Part shown: positions 22,739 to 30,293 of the stretch, piece after piece
Numbering within the stretch: position 1 is the first letter of the stretch
Layout: the number at the start of each line of letters is the position of its first letter
Source of the DNA: Pelagibius sp050290145
Lineage (GTDB): Bacteria; Pseudomonadota; Alphaproteobacteria; Kiloniellales; Kiloniellaceae
Length of the DNA: 30,293 nt
Direction: 5' to 3'
Assembly: GCA_050290145.1 (NCBI GenBank)
Contig: JBNKHC010000358.1
Location: 1 to 30,293, forward strand
Notes under the pieces: generated by a model
Told to the model about the DNA's origin: nothing
Database searches by the model: none
Seen by the model: the letters and a program-made list of their open reading frames with translations, nothing else
Made by a program: the position numbers and the translations under genes

Positions 22739-23686
22739 ATGTATGCTGTGAGCAAGGCCATGCCGCTGGATGTAAACACCGAACAGACCAGGCAGCAGAT
22801 CCTCGATCTGGTGCAGGACTTCACCGTGGAGACCACCCCCGGTTCGGCGGCCAAGACCCCCGACTACCGCGAGCACCTGCGCCCCGGGTGCCGCGTGGCG
22901 GTGACTTTCCTGCCCGGCTCCGACTTCGCCGACACGGTGGCGACGGCCAAGCGTCTGCAGGAAGAAGGCTTCCAGCCCATGCCCCACTTCGCGGCGCGCT
23001 CGATTCCCAGCCGCCACGCGCTGGAGGACTACCTGAAGGCCCTCCGCGACGTGACCGAGCTGCGCCACGTGGTGGCCCTGGCCGGCGCCGTCGATCAGCC
23101 GCTCGGCCCCTTCGACAGCTCCATGGCGATCCTGGAGACCGGCCTCTTCGACAAGTACGGCGTCGAGACCATCGGCGTGGCCGGCCACCCGGAGGGCAGC
23201 CCCGACATCGCGCCGCCGGCGCTGAGCGAGGCGCTGGCCTGGAAGAACGCCTTCGCCGAGCGCAGCGACGCGAGCTTCTACATCGCCACCCAGTTCTGCT
23301 TCGAGGCGGCGCCGATCATCGCCTGGGACAAGGCCATGCAGGCCGAGGGCAACCGCCTGCCGATCCACATCGGCGTGCCGGGCCTGGCGACGCTCAAGAC
23401 GCTGATCAACCACGCCAAGGCCTGCGGCGTCGGCCCCTCCATGCGCTTCCTGACCCGCCAGGCGCGCAACGTGGCCAAGCTGATGACGGTGAACGCGCCC
23501 GACCGGCTGCTGCTGGATCTGGCCCGCTACAAGGCCATGGACCCGGACTGCGGCATCGCCCGCCTGCACATCTACCCCCTGGGCGGCCTCAAACGCTCGG
23601 CGGCCTGGACCTACGCGGTCGCCGACGGCGATTTCGAGATCAACGCCAAGGGCGACGGCTTCAAGGTGACGCGCGAGATCGACTAG
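22739..23686 (+). CDS. Methylenetetrahydrofolate reductase (MetF-like)
   Basis: This FAD enzyme interconverts methyl-THF and methylene-THF in the cytoplasm. In a demethylation pathway it would work toward methylene-THF (inference). The 315-aa product shows FTVETTP near the N-terminus, then VAVTFLPGSDFADTVATAKRLQEEGFQPMPHFAAR (family pattern) and VVALAGAVDQP, and later IGVAGHPEGSP, ATQFCFEA and IHIGVPGLATLKTL. The ATG at 22739 has GAAGGAAG upstream; starts at 22748 (GTG) or 22760 (ATG) are possible. It is somewhat longer than E. coli MetF (296 residues) and rather divergent from it, as are other MetF-like proteins in such operons. It follows the virulence-factor gene by 22 bases. Confidence 0.87.
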   Translation: MYAVSKAMPLDVNTEQTRQQILDLVQDFTVETTPGSAAKTPDYREHLRPGCRVAVTFLPGSDFADTVATAKRLQEEGFQPMPHFAARSIPSRHALEDYLKALRDVTELRHVVALAGAVDQPLGPFDSSMAILETGLFDKYGVETIGVAGHPEGSPDIAPPALSEALAWKNAFAERSDASFYIATQFCFEAAPIIAWDKAMQAEGNRLPIHIGVPGLATLKTLINHAKACGVGPSMRFLTRQARNVAKLMTVNAPDRLLLDLARYKAMDPDCGIARLHIYPLGGLKRSAAWTYAVADGDFEINAKGDGFKVTREID

Positions 23687-23860
23687 CGCGACCTCCGTGG
23701 CGCGCCCCATGGCGCGCCCGGATAGCGCGATTGAGCCACTGCTGGTCGTCCCTGCGCCAGCCTGAGAGCGGGGCAAAGCGCACTAATGCCGCCCATCGTA
23801 GTTGGGCGCCCCACCGTGGCCGAGCAGGCCGCGGCGCGGACCGGAAAGGAGTAACCGAAC

Positions 23861-24763
23861 ATGGCACGCACGGTTGTCAGCTCGCATTCCAAGGAACTGG
23901 TGATCGGTTTCGATCAGCCGTTCTGCATCATCGGCGAACGCATCAACCCGACCGGGCGCAAGCTGCTGGCCGCCGAGATGGCCGCCGGTGACTTCAGCCG
24001 CGTCGAGGCCGACTGCCTGGCCCAGGTCGCCGCCGGCGCCCACATGCTGGACGTCAACGCGGGCATCCCGCTGGCCGATGAGCCGGCGATCCTGGCCAAG
24101 ACGATCCAGCTGGTGCAGTCGCTGACCGACCTGCCGCTGTCCATCGACTCCTCCATTGTCGATGCTCTGGAGGCGGGCCTCTCCGTCTACCAGGGCAAGG
24201 CCCTGGTCAACTCGGTCACCGGCGAGGACGAGCAGATGGAGCGGGTGCTGCCCCTGGTGAAGAAGTACGGCGCCGCCGTGGTCGCCATCTCCAACGACGA
24301 GACCGGCATCTCCGAGGACCCGGAAGTGCGCTACGCCGTCGCCAAGAAGATCGTCGAGCGCGCCGCCGACCACGGCATCCCCAAGGAAGACGTCGTGGTC
24401 GATCCGCTGGTCATGCCGATCGGCGCCATGGGCACCGCCGGCCGTCAGGCCTTCTCCATCATCCGCAAGCTGCGCGAGGAGTTGGGGGTCAACACCACCT
24501 GCGGCGCCTCGAACATCTCTTTCGGCCTGCCCAACCGTCACGCCATGAACTCCTTCTTCCTGGCCATGGCCGCCGGCGCGGGCATGACCTCGGCGATCAT
24601 GAACCCGCTGCACGAGGAAGAGCTGACCGGTATCATGGCCGCCGATGTGCTGCTCAACGCCGACAAGGACTGCCGCGCCTGGATCCGCAAGTTCCGCGAG
24701 CCCGCGGCGGCCGGCGCCGAGGGCGAAGGCGGGCGCCGTGAGCGCCGCCGGCGCCGTGGATAG
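23861..24763 (+). CDS. Methyltetrahydrofolate:corrinoid methyltransferase
   Basis: The enzyme passes the methyl group between the corrinoid protein and tetrahydrofolate. The 300-aa product shows the pterin-binding TIM-barrel signature of AcsE/MtrH/MetH-type proteins: IGERINPTGRK (24-34), DVNAGIP (64-70), SIDSS, NSVTGE, ISNDETGI, DPLVMPIG and CGASNISFGLP. The last 20 residues differ: an Ala/Gly/Glu linker ends in an arginine run (RRERRRRRG). A similar tail ends the next gene. The ATG at 23861 has AAAGGAG upstream. A 174-base gap separates it from the MetF-like gene; no terminator is seen there, only a repeated TGGCGCGCCC. Reading toward methyl-THF fits the demethylation model. Confidence 0.95.
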   Translation: MARTVVSSHSKELVIGFDQPFCIIGERINPTGRKLLAAEMAAGDFSRVEADCLAQVAAGAHMLDVNAGIPLADEPAILAKTIQLVQSLTDLPLSIDSSIVDALEAGLSVYQGKALVNSVTGEDEQMERVLPLVKKYGAAVVAISNDETGISEDPEVRYAVAKKIVERAADHGIPKEDVVVDPLVMPIGAMGTAGRQAFSIIRKLREELGVNTTCGASNISFGLPNRHAMNSFFLAMAAGAGMTSAIMNPLHEEELTGIMAADVLLNADKDCRAWIRKFREPAAAGAEGEGGRRERRRRRG

Positions 24764-24784
24764 GAAACGGTAGAAGGGATTCTC

Positions 24785-26830
24785 TTGCCTGGCGATGCCC
24801 CGAAAGATGCCCTGATCGTCTTCACGCCCTCCGGGCGGCGGGGGCGCTTTCCGGTCGGCACGCCAATCCTGAAGGCCGCGCGCAGCCTGGGGGTCGACAT
24901 CGATTCCGTCTGCGGCGGCCGCGGCCTCTGCGGGCGCTGCCAGGTCGAGGTCGGCAACGGCGAGTTCGCCAAGCACGGCATCACCAGCCGGCCCGGCCAT
25001 GTCTCCGAGTGGAACCAGACCGAGGCGCGCTACCAGGAAAAGCGCGGCATGGCCGCGGGCCGCCGCCTGTCCTGCCAGGCCCTGCTGCTGAAGGACGTCG
25101 TCATCGATGTCCCCGCCGAGAGCCAGGTCCACAAGCAGGTGGTGCGCAAGCGCGCCGAGGCGCGGCACATCGAGCTGGATCCCGCCATCCGGCTGCACTA
25201 CGTCGTGGTTCAGGAACCCGACATGCACAACCCCACCGGCGACCTGGAGCGCCTGCTGGCGGCGCTGGAGGACCAGTGGAACCTGACCGGCCTGGAGGCC
25301 GATCTGCGCATCCTGCAAAGCCTGCAGCCGACCCTGCGCGCCGGCAACTGGCAGATCACCGTCGCCGTGCACCGCGGCCAGGTGATCACCGCCATCTGGC
25401 CGGGCTTCCATGACCGCAGCTTCGGCCTGGCGGTCGACGTGGGCTCGACCACCATCGCCGCTCACCTCTGCGACCTGCACAGCGGCGAAGTCATCGCCTC
25501 CTCCGGCATCATGAACCCGCAGATTCGCTTCGGCGAAGATCTCATGAGCCGGGTCTCCTACGTCATGATGAACCCCGGCGGCGACCGCGAGATGACCGAC
25601 GCCGTGCGCCGCGCCATCAACGAGCTGACCGAGGCGGTCTGCAACGAAGCCGGCATCGACCGCGAGGAGATCCTCAACGCCACCTTCGTCGGCAACCCGG
25701 TGATGCATCACCTGCTGCTGGGCATCGACCCGACGGAACTGGGCGGTGCCCCCTTCGCACTGGCCGCCAACTCCGGCATCACGCTCTGGGCCAGCCAGCT
25801 CGACCTGCGCTTCCATCCCGATGCCCGGGTCTACGTGCTGCCCTGCATCGCCGGACACGTAGGCGCCGACACCGCCGGCGTTATCCTTTCCGAGTCACCG
25901 CACAAGACCGACAAGATCACCCTGGTGGTCGACGTCGGCACCAATGCGGAGATCGTGCTGGGCAACCGCGACCGACTGCTTGCCTGCTCCTCGCCCACCG
26001 GCCCGGCCTTCGAAGGCGCGCAGATCTCCTGCGGCCAGCGCGCCGCCCCCGGCGCTATCGAGCGCGTGCGCATCGATCCGGAGACGCTGGAGCCGCGCTT
26101 CAAGGTGATCGGCTGTGAGCTCTGGTCCGACGAGGAAGGCTTCGCAGAGGAGACCCGGAAGACCGGCGTCACCGGCATCTGCGGCTCCGGCATCATCGAG
26201 GTGCTGGCGGAGATGTACCTGGCCGGCGTGCTCACCACCGACGGCACCATCGACGGCAGCCTGGCCGCGCGCAGCCCGCGCATCCGCTCCGAGGGGCGCA
26301 CCTTCTCCTACCTGCTGCACGACGGTAAAGAGAGGGGCGGGCAGGAGATCAGCATCATCCAGAACGACGTGCGCGCCATCCAGCTCGGCAAGGCGGCGCT
26401 CTACGCCGGCATCCGCCTGCTGATGGACCGCCTGGGCGTGGAGCGGCTCGACCAGATCATGCTGGCCGGCGCCTTCGGCAGCCACATCGACACCAAGTAC
26501 GCCATGGTGCTGGGCATGATACCGGACTGCCCGCTGGAGCACGTCTACTCGGCCGGCAACGCCGCCGGCACCGGCGCGCGCATCGCCCTGCTGAACCAGG
26601 GCGCGCGCGACGAGATCGAGGAAGTCATCCGCCAGGTCGAGAAGATCGAGACCGCGGTGGAGCCGAAGTTCCAGGCCCACTTCGTGGAAGCCATGGGCAT
26701 CCCCCACACCACCGCCGCCTTTCCCAACCTGGCCAAGGTGGTGGCCCTGCCCGCCGCCAAAACGCGGGCCGCTGCCAACGACGGCGGCGAGAACGGCGGC
26801 CGGCGCCGCCGCCGGCGCAGTCAGGGATAG
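24785..26830 (+). CDS. 2Fe-2S / ASKHA-domain corrinoid reactivase (RamA/RACE-like)
   Basis: Proteins of this type use ATP to re-reduce inactive Co(II) corrinoid on the methyl-carrier protein. The 681-aa product has an N-terminal [2Fe-2S] ferredoxin domain (Cys43, Cys49 and Cys52 in SVCGGRGLCGRC, plus Cys97), a linker, and the large ASKHA/DUF4445 domain. The latter shows VDVGSTTIAAHL, FVGNPVMHHL, VVDVGTNAEIVLG, TGICGSGIIEVLAEM and LAGAFGSHID. The C-terminus ends in a run of six arginines (GRRRRRRSQG). The start is TTG at 24785, with AGAAGGG upstream; an ATG further in would cut the ferredoxin domain. It lies 21 bases behind the methyltransferase gene and closes the operon. The 2Fe-2S domain would take electrons from a reduced ferredoxin, possibly one served by KorAB. 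Confidence 0.95.
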   Translation: MPGDAPKDALIVFTPSGRRGRFPVGTPILKAARSLGVDIDSVCGGRGLCGRCQVEVGNGEFAKHGITSRPGHVSEWNQTEARYQEKRGMAAGRRLSCQALLLKDVVIDVPAESQVHKQVVRKRAEARHIELDPAIRLHYVVVQEPDMHNPTGDLERLLAALEDQWNLTGLEADLRILQSLQPTLRAGNWQITVAVHRGQVITAIWPGFHDRSFGLAVDVGSTTIAAHLCDLHSGEVIASSGIMNPQIRFGEDLMSRVSYVMMNPGGDREMTDAVRRAINELTEAVCNEAGIDREEILNATFVGNPVMHHLLLGIDPTELGGAPFALAANSGITLWASQLDLRFHPDARVYVLPCIAGHVGADTAGVILSESPHKTDKITLVVDVGTNAEIVLGNRDRLLACSSPTGPAFEGAQISCGQRAAPGAIERVRIDPETLEPRFKVIGCELWSDEEGFAEETRKTGVTGICGSGIIEVLAEMYLAGVLTTDGTIDGSLAARSPRIRSEGRTFSYLLHDGKERGGQEISIIQNDVRAIQLGKAALYAGIRLLMDRLGVERLDQIMLAGAFGSHIDTKYAMVLGMIPDCPLEHVYSAGNAAGTGARIALLNQGARDEIEEVIRQVEKIETAVEPKFQAHFVEAMGIPHTTAAFPNLAKVVALPAAKTRAAANDGGENGGRRRRRRSQG

Positions 26831-27296
26831 GTTCTCAAAGGGAGCACCGCCGCCTGGGCAGCGTCGGCCTGGCGGCGACGAGGGGCAGGTCGCCGAGGGG
26901 CGGCTGGGCCCTGATAGCCGGGAGCTTCTGGATCAAAGCAGGTAATCTCCACGTCCGCCGCCGCGCTGCCGATGAAAGCGCGAACCCCCAACTAAAGTTG
27001 CAACCGTCAGAAACAGCTTCTTCCTTCTGTATATCCTCCCATCGAAAAAATGTGCTCCAAGCCGAGGGCATCGTTTGAATGGCGAAGCCTCCCCAACTGC
27101 TATGAACAAAGGCAGGGAACGTTTTCCTTGTAAACGGACGCGACATGATGTTTCGATGAATGTGATCTTAAGCTTTGCGGATACTCGGAATTGCAACTCC
27201 CCTCAGTAAAAACGTTTCGGGACAAGGATGTCGCGCTGCAGTCTCCCGGGAGGCACAGCCGGCCTGTGACCCAAAGGTTTCAGACTTGAGCAAGCC
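26831..27296. other. Intergenic gap between the corrinoid operon and the efflux genes
   Basis: This 466-base stretch has a lower GC content than its surroundings, mainly from 26990 to 27220. Two overlapping minus-strand frames exist (up to 103 codons), but their proteins have no motif and no good ribosome binding site, so I call no gene. Near the left end CGCCGCC and GGCGGCG (about 26849-26877) form a 7-pair hairpin without a T run. It probably holds the promoter for the efflux genes at 27297. Confidence 0.55.
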
Positions 27297-28613
27297 ATGC
27301 GCCTGTTGCTGATCGTTGTGATCCTGGCGGCAGTGGGGTTTGTCGGCTACACGGCCATATCGTCGAGCAGCCAGCCCGAAACCACCTATGTGACCGCCCC
27401 GGTCGTCAAAGGCCGGCTGCAGGAAAGCGTGACCTCGAGCGGCACGGTAAACGCCGTGGTCACGGTCGAGGTCAGCTCACAACTCTCCGGACAGATCGCC
27501 TCGCTCCATGCCGACTTCAACAACGAAGTCCGCAAAGGGCAGGTCCTGGCAGTCATCGATCAGAAGAGCTACGAGGCGCGCCTGGCCGAGGCGGAAGCGG
27601 CATTGGAGAAGGCACGCGCCGGTGTCCTGACCAGGAAAGCCGAACTGCAGCGCAAGCGCGAGGACCTGCGCAAGGCGCAGGCGATGAAAGCGGTTTTCGA
27701 GGCGAAGCTCGACAGTGCCCAAGCGCGCCTGGAAGCGGCTGAGGCGGATCTGCGCCGCAAGGAACTGCTGCGCAGCGACGGGACGGTTGCCGCCAGCACA
27801 TTGGACGAAGTGCGCGCGACCCAGCGCGCGACCGCGGCCGAAGTGCGAGAGGCGGAAGCGAACCTCGGCGCCCACGCTATCGATATCGCCGCCGCCAGGG
27901 CGGACATCGCGCGGGAGGAAGCCGAACTGGCGAACGCCCAGGCCAGCGTCCCCGAAAAGGAAGCCGCGCTCAAGCTGGCCGCCGTGGAACTGGAGCGCAC
28001 CACCATCCGTTCGCCGATCGACGGCGTGGTCATCAACCGCGACGTCGACGAGGGACAGACCGTGGCCGCGAGCCTGGAAGCGCCGACGCTCTTCACCATC
28101 GCCCAGGATCTCTCGGAGATGGAGGTCCACGCCCGCGTCGACGAAACGGACATCGGCAAGATCGCCCTGGGCCAGGCCGCAAGTTTCACCGTGGACGCCT
28201 ACCCCGGACGCCACTTCACGGGCGAGGTGACGCAGATCCGCAAGGCGCCCGAGGTGGTCCAGAACGTGGTCACCTACACCGTCGTCATCCGTACCACCAA
28301 CGACGGCCTGCTGCTGCTGCCGGGCATGACGGCGCTTGTCCGGATCGTGGTGATGCAGAGTGAGGAGCTGCTGCTGGTTCCCTCCGCCGCTCTGCGCTAT
28401 GCGCCGGGGGGCAGCGCCGGCGATGCCGGCTCCGGCGCAAGCGTCTGGCGCCTGCGGGACGGCAAACCGGACGCCGTGGAGATCGAAACCGGCCCCTCCG
28501 ATGCACGCAACACCGCCCTGGTCGGCGGCCTGGCGGAGGGCGATGAGGTCGTGGTCAACGAGATCGTCCAGCAGGCCTCGCGAAGGATCTTCGGTATCCG
28601 TCTCGGCTTTTGA
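27297..28613 (+). CDS. MacA-like periplasmic adaptor subunit (HlyD/RND family)
   Basis: This protein links an inner-membrane MacB-type ABC pump to the outer membrane. The 438-aa product has an N-terminal membrane anchor (residues 1-20), a lipoyl-like half (VTVEVSSQLSGQIASLHADFNNEVRKGQVLAVID), a long alpha-helical hairpin with strong coiled-coil character (about residues 90-235), the second lipoyl half (TTIRSPIDGVVINRDVDEGQTV), a beta-barrel domain and a membrane-proximal domain (about 275-430). The ATG at 27297 suits this plan; no very strong ribosome binding site is seen. It is followed after 11 bases by the ATPase gene. The exported compound is unknown. Confidence 0.93.
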   Translation: MRLLLIVVILAAVGFVGYTAISSSSQPETTYVTAPVVKGRLQESVTSSGTVNAVVTVEVSSQLSGQIASLHADFNNEVRKGQVLAVIDQKSYEARLAEAEAALEKARAGVLTRKAELQRKREDLRKAQAMKAVFEAKLDSAQARLEAAEADLRRKELLRSDGTVAASTLDEVRATQRATAAEVREAEANLGAHAIDIAAARADIAREEAELANAQASVPEKEAALKLAAVELERTTIRSPIDGVVINRDVDEGQTVAASLEAPTLFTIAQDLSEMEVHARVDETDIGKIALGQAASFTVDAYPGRHFTGEVTQIRKAPEVVQNVVTYTVVIRTTNDGLLLLPGMTALVRIVVMQSEELLLVPSAALRYAPGGSAGDAGSGASVWRLRDGKPDAVEIETGPSDARNTALVGGLAEGDEVVVNEIVQQASRRIFGIRLGF

Positions 28614-28624
28614 GAGCGGCGACG

Positions 28625-29335
28625 ATGAATCTCATCACCGCGCAGCAGCTCGCCAAGAGCTACCCCTCCGGCAGCGGCATGCTCCATGCCCTCCAAGGGG
28701 TGAGCTTTACAGTGGCGCCGGGCGAGTTCGTCGCCGTCATGGGCCCCTCGGGTTCCGGCAAGACCACGCTGATGAACCTCATCGGCCTGCTCGACCGGCC
28801 CAGCGGCGGCCGGCTGCTGATCGAGGATGAAGATGTCACCCGGCTCGGCCCGGACCGTCAGGCATCGATCCGCAACAGCCGCATCGGCTTCGTCTTCCAG
28901 TCCTACAACCTGCTTGCCCGCAGCACGGCAATCGAGAACGTCGAACTGCCGCTGGTCTATGCGGGCCTGCCGAAGCACGAGCGCCGCAGCCGCGCGGCGG
29001 CCCTGCTGGATGCCTTCGGCCTGGCGGACCGCCAGCACCACTGGCCGGCCCAGCTCTCCGGCGGCGAGCAGCAGCGGGTCGCCATTGCCCGCGCAATGGT
29101 GACGGACCCCTCGCTGATCCTGGCCGACGAGCCGACCGGCGCGCTGGACACGACGACCGGTCGCGCCGTGCTGGCGCTGTTCCAGGCGCTGAACGAACAG
29201 GGCAAGGCCATCGTGATGATCACTCACGACGAAGCCGTGGCACGCCATGCCCGACGTGTGCTGCATCTCAGGGACGGCCACCTCGTCACCGACGCGCCGG
29301 TCACCGACCGCGCGATTGCGGGAGCCGCGTCGTGA
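28625..29335 (+). CDS. MacB-type ABC transporter ATP-binding protein
   Basis: The product is 236 aa, a complete ATPase domain of the MacB/LolD type. Walker A is GPSGSGKTT (40-48), the Q-loop is in FVFQSYNLLARSTAIENVELPL, the signature is LSGGEQQRVAIARAM, Walker B is LILADEPTGALD, and the H-loop is MITHDEAVARHA. Here the ATPase is a separate polypeptide from the permease, unlike the fused E. coli MacB. The ATG at 28625 is preferred over a TTG at 28610 that overlaps the adaptor stop codon. Its stop codon overlaps the GTG start of the permease (GTGA), so the two are translationally coupled. Confidence 0.96.
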   Translation: MNLITAQQLAKSYPSGSGMLHALQGVSFTVAPGEFVAVMGPSGSGKTTLMNLIGLLDRPSGGRLLIEDEDVTRLGPDRQASIRNSRIGFVFQSYNLLARSTAIENVELPLVYAGLPKHERRSRAAALLDAFGLADRQHHWPAQLSGGEQQRVAIARAMVTDPSLILADEPTGALDTTTGRAVLALFQALNEQGKAIVMITHDEAVARHARRVLHLRDGHLVTDAPVTDRAIAGAAS

Positions 29336-30293
29336 GCCCCTTGGAAAGCCTGAAGATCGCATTGCGCTCCCTGCGCAGCAACCCGCTGCGCAGTCTGCTC
29401 ACCATGCTCGGCATCATCATCGGCGTGGCCTCGGTCGTCACCATGGTGGCCGTCGGCGCGGGGGCGCAGACCGAGGTCGCCGAGCAAATCCGCTCGCTCG
29501 GCGCCAACGTGCTGATGGTGCAGCCGGGCGCGGCGCGCGAAGGCAGCGTCCGCCGCGAGAGCGGCAGCGGTCACACCCTCACCGAGAGCGATTCCGACGC
29601 CGTCGGCAGCCTGTCCGTGGTAGAGGCCGCCGCCCCCGCTGTGCGCGGCAACGTGCAGATCGTGGCAGGCAACAGGAACTGGAACACCACGGTCAACGGG
29701 ACCACGGCAGACTACTTCGTCGTCCGCGAATGGACACTGTCCCGGGGCCGTTATTTCTCCCAGGGCGAGCAATCCGCAGCCGGCAAGGTGGCGCTGATCG
29801 GCGAAACCGTCGCCGAGCAGCTGTTCGGCGACACGGACCCGCTGGGTCAGTCGATCCGCATCCTGCAGGTGCCCTTCGAGGTCATCGGCGTGCTGGACGA
29901 AAAGGGCCCTTCGGGCAGCGGACGCGACCAGGACGACATCGTCTTCATCCCGATCTCCACGGCCAAGCTGCGCCTCATCGGCAGCGCCCACCAGGTCAAC
30001 CGCGAGGCGGTGGCCTATGTGCTGGTGAAGGCCAAGTCAGACGAGTTCATGGCGGCCGCGGAGCGGCAGATCACCGGGCTGCTGCGCCAGCGTCACCGCC
30101 TGCAGTCGGACGAGGAGAACGACTTCCGCGTCACCAACCCGGCCGCGGCCATGGCCGCCCAGCGCGCGGCGACCAAGACCATCGCCTGGCTGCTGGCCGC
30201 GATCGCGTCTGTCTCGCTGCTGGTCGGCGGCATCTCGATCATGAACATCATGCTGGTCTCGGTGACCGAGCGTACCCGCGAGATCGGCCTGCG
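29332..30293 (+). CDS. MacB-type ABC transporter permease, cut by window end
   Basis: The frame starts at GTG 29332 overlapping the ATPase stop and stays open to the window end (320 complete codons). The N-terminus has the MacB/FtsX pattern: SLKIALRSLRSNPLRSLLTMLGIIIGVASVV followed by TMVAVGAGAQTEV (first transmembrane segment). A periplasmic domain follows with SLGANVLMVQPG, GQSIRILQVPFEVIGVLDEKG and QDDIVFIPISTA. Near the end the second transmembrane segment and the signature NIMLVSVTERTREIGL appear. About 80-90 residues with the last two helices are expected beyond the window. It completes an adaptor-ATPase-permease efflux system of unknown substrate. Confidence 0.94.
   Translation, partial: MSPLESLKIALRSLRSNPLRSLLTMLGIIIGVASVVTMVAVGAGAQTEVAEQIRSLGANVLMVQPGAAREGSVRRESGSGHTLTESDSDAVGSLSVVEAAAPAVRGNVQIVAGNRNWNTTVNGTTADYFVVREWTLSRGRYFSQGEQSAAGKVALIGETVAEQLFGDTDPLGQSIRILQVPFEVIGVLDEKGPSGSGRDQDDIVFIPISTAKLRLIGSAHQVNREAVAYVLVKAKSDEFMAAAERQITGLLRQRHRLQSDEENDFRVTNPAAAMAAQRAATKTIAWLLAAIASVSLLVGGISIMNIMLVSVTERTREIGL

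Noticed and set aside
23687..23860. Terminator or new transcription unit between the MetF-like and methyltransferase genes
   Set aside because: The gap holds only a repeated TGGCGCGCCC and no stem followed by T residues; both genes belong to the same pathway and strand, so a break in the operon is not supported.
26835..27196. Minus-strand genes of 87 and 103 codons
   Set aside because: They overlap each other in different frames, have no ribosome binding site or motif, and lie in a gap likely to hold the efflux promoter.

Overview
The window is high-GC, densely coded DNA whose gene content points to an aerobic, probably free-living or marine alphaproteobacterium of the Rhodospirillales/Kiloniellales type. 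Supporting signs are a DUF1127 small protein, a YcgN-family protein, KorAB, TRAP transport, HutC-type histidine control, and a TTAA-N7-TTAA box with many GANTC sites. The taxonomic placement is inferred from gene content only. The window holds one cut gene at the left end, one cut gene at the right end and about 25 complete genes. I see no tRNA, rRNA, CRISPR array, IS element or phage gene.

Region by region. 1-1392: a cut minus-strand gene of unknown function, a 546-base gap and a small exported protein. 1440-6571: a HutC-type operator, hutU (urocanase) and a TakP-type TRAP transporter (dctP, then a REP-like palindrome pair, then dctQ and dctM). 6728-9428: two small proteins sharing a C-terminal motif, a LysR regulator and two small DUF1127-type genes with related GC-rich hairpins. 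9531-13024 (minus): a Pyl-free MttB-family methyltransferase followed by a YcgN protein, an Fe-S protein and a class I glutamine amidotransferase. 13273-14970 (minus): a Cache-domain chemoreceptor. 15227-16827: a second HutC-type operator and hutH. 16962-17450: a MarR regulator with a strong nested terminator. 17584-20484 (minus): korAB. 20983-26830: a corrinoid one-carbon operon (corrinoid protein, DUF1638, 'virulence factor' domain, MetF-like, methyl-THF:corrinoid methyltransferase, 2Fe-2S/ASKHA reactivase). 27297-30293: a MacAB-like efflux system, cut at the end.

How the genes may work together. HutH and HutU are the first two steps of histidine degradation. Each sits behind a near-identical HutC-type palindrome although the genes lie about 12 kb apart. 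The TRAP transporter lies directly behind hutU and may import histidine, urocanate or a related carboxylate (inference). The MttB-like protein and the seven-step corrinoid operon form a route that takes a methyl group from an unknown methylated amine to a corrinoid protein, then to THF, then to methylene-THF. The divergently placed KorAB makes reduced ferredoxin and could supply the low-potential electrons needed to re-reduce inactive Co(II) corrinoid (inference). The most interesting part is this module, which carries two conserved but functionally unassigned proteins, DUF1638 and the so-called virulence factor.
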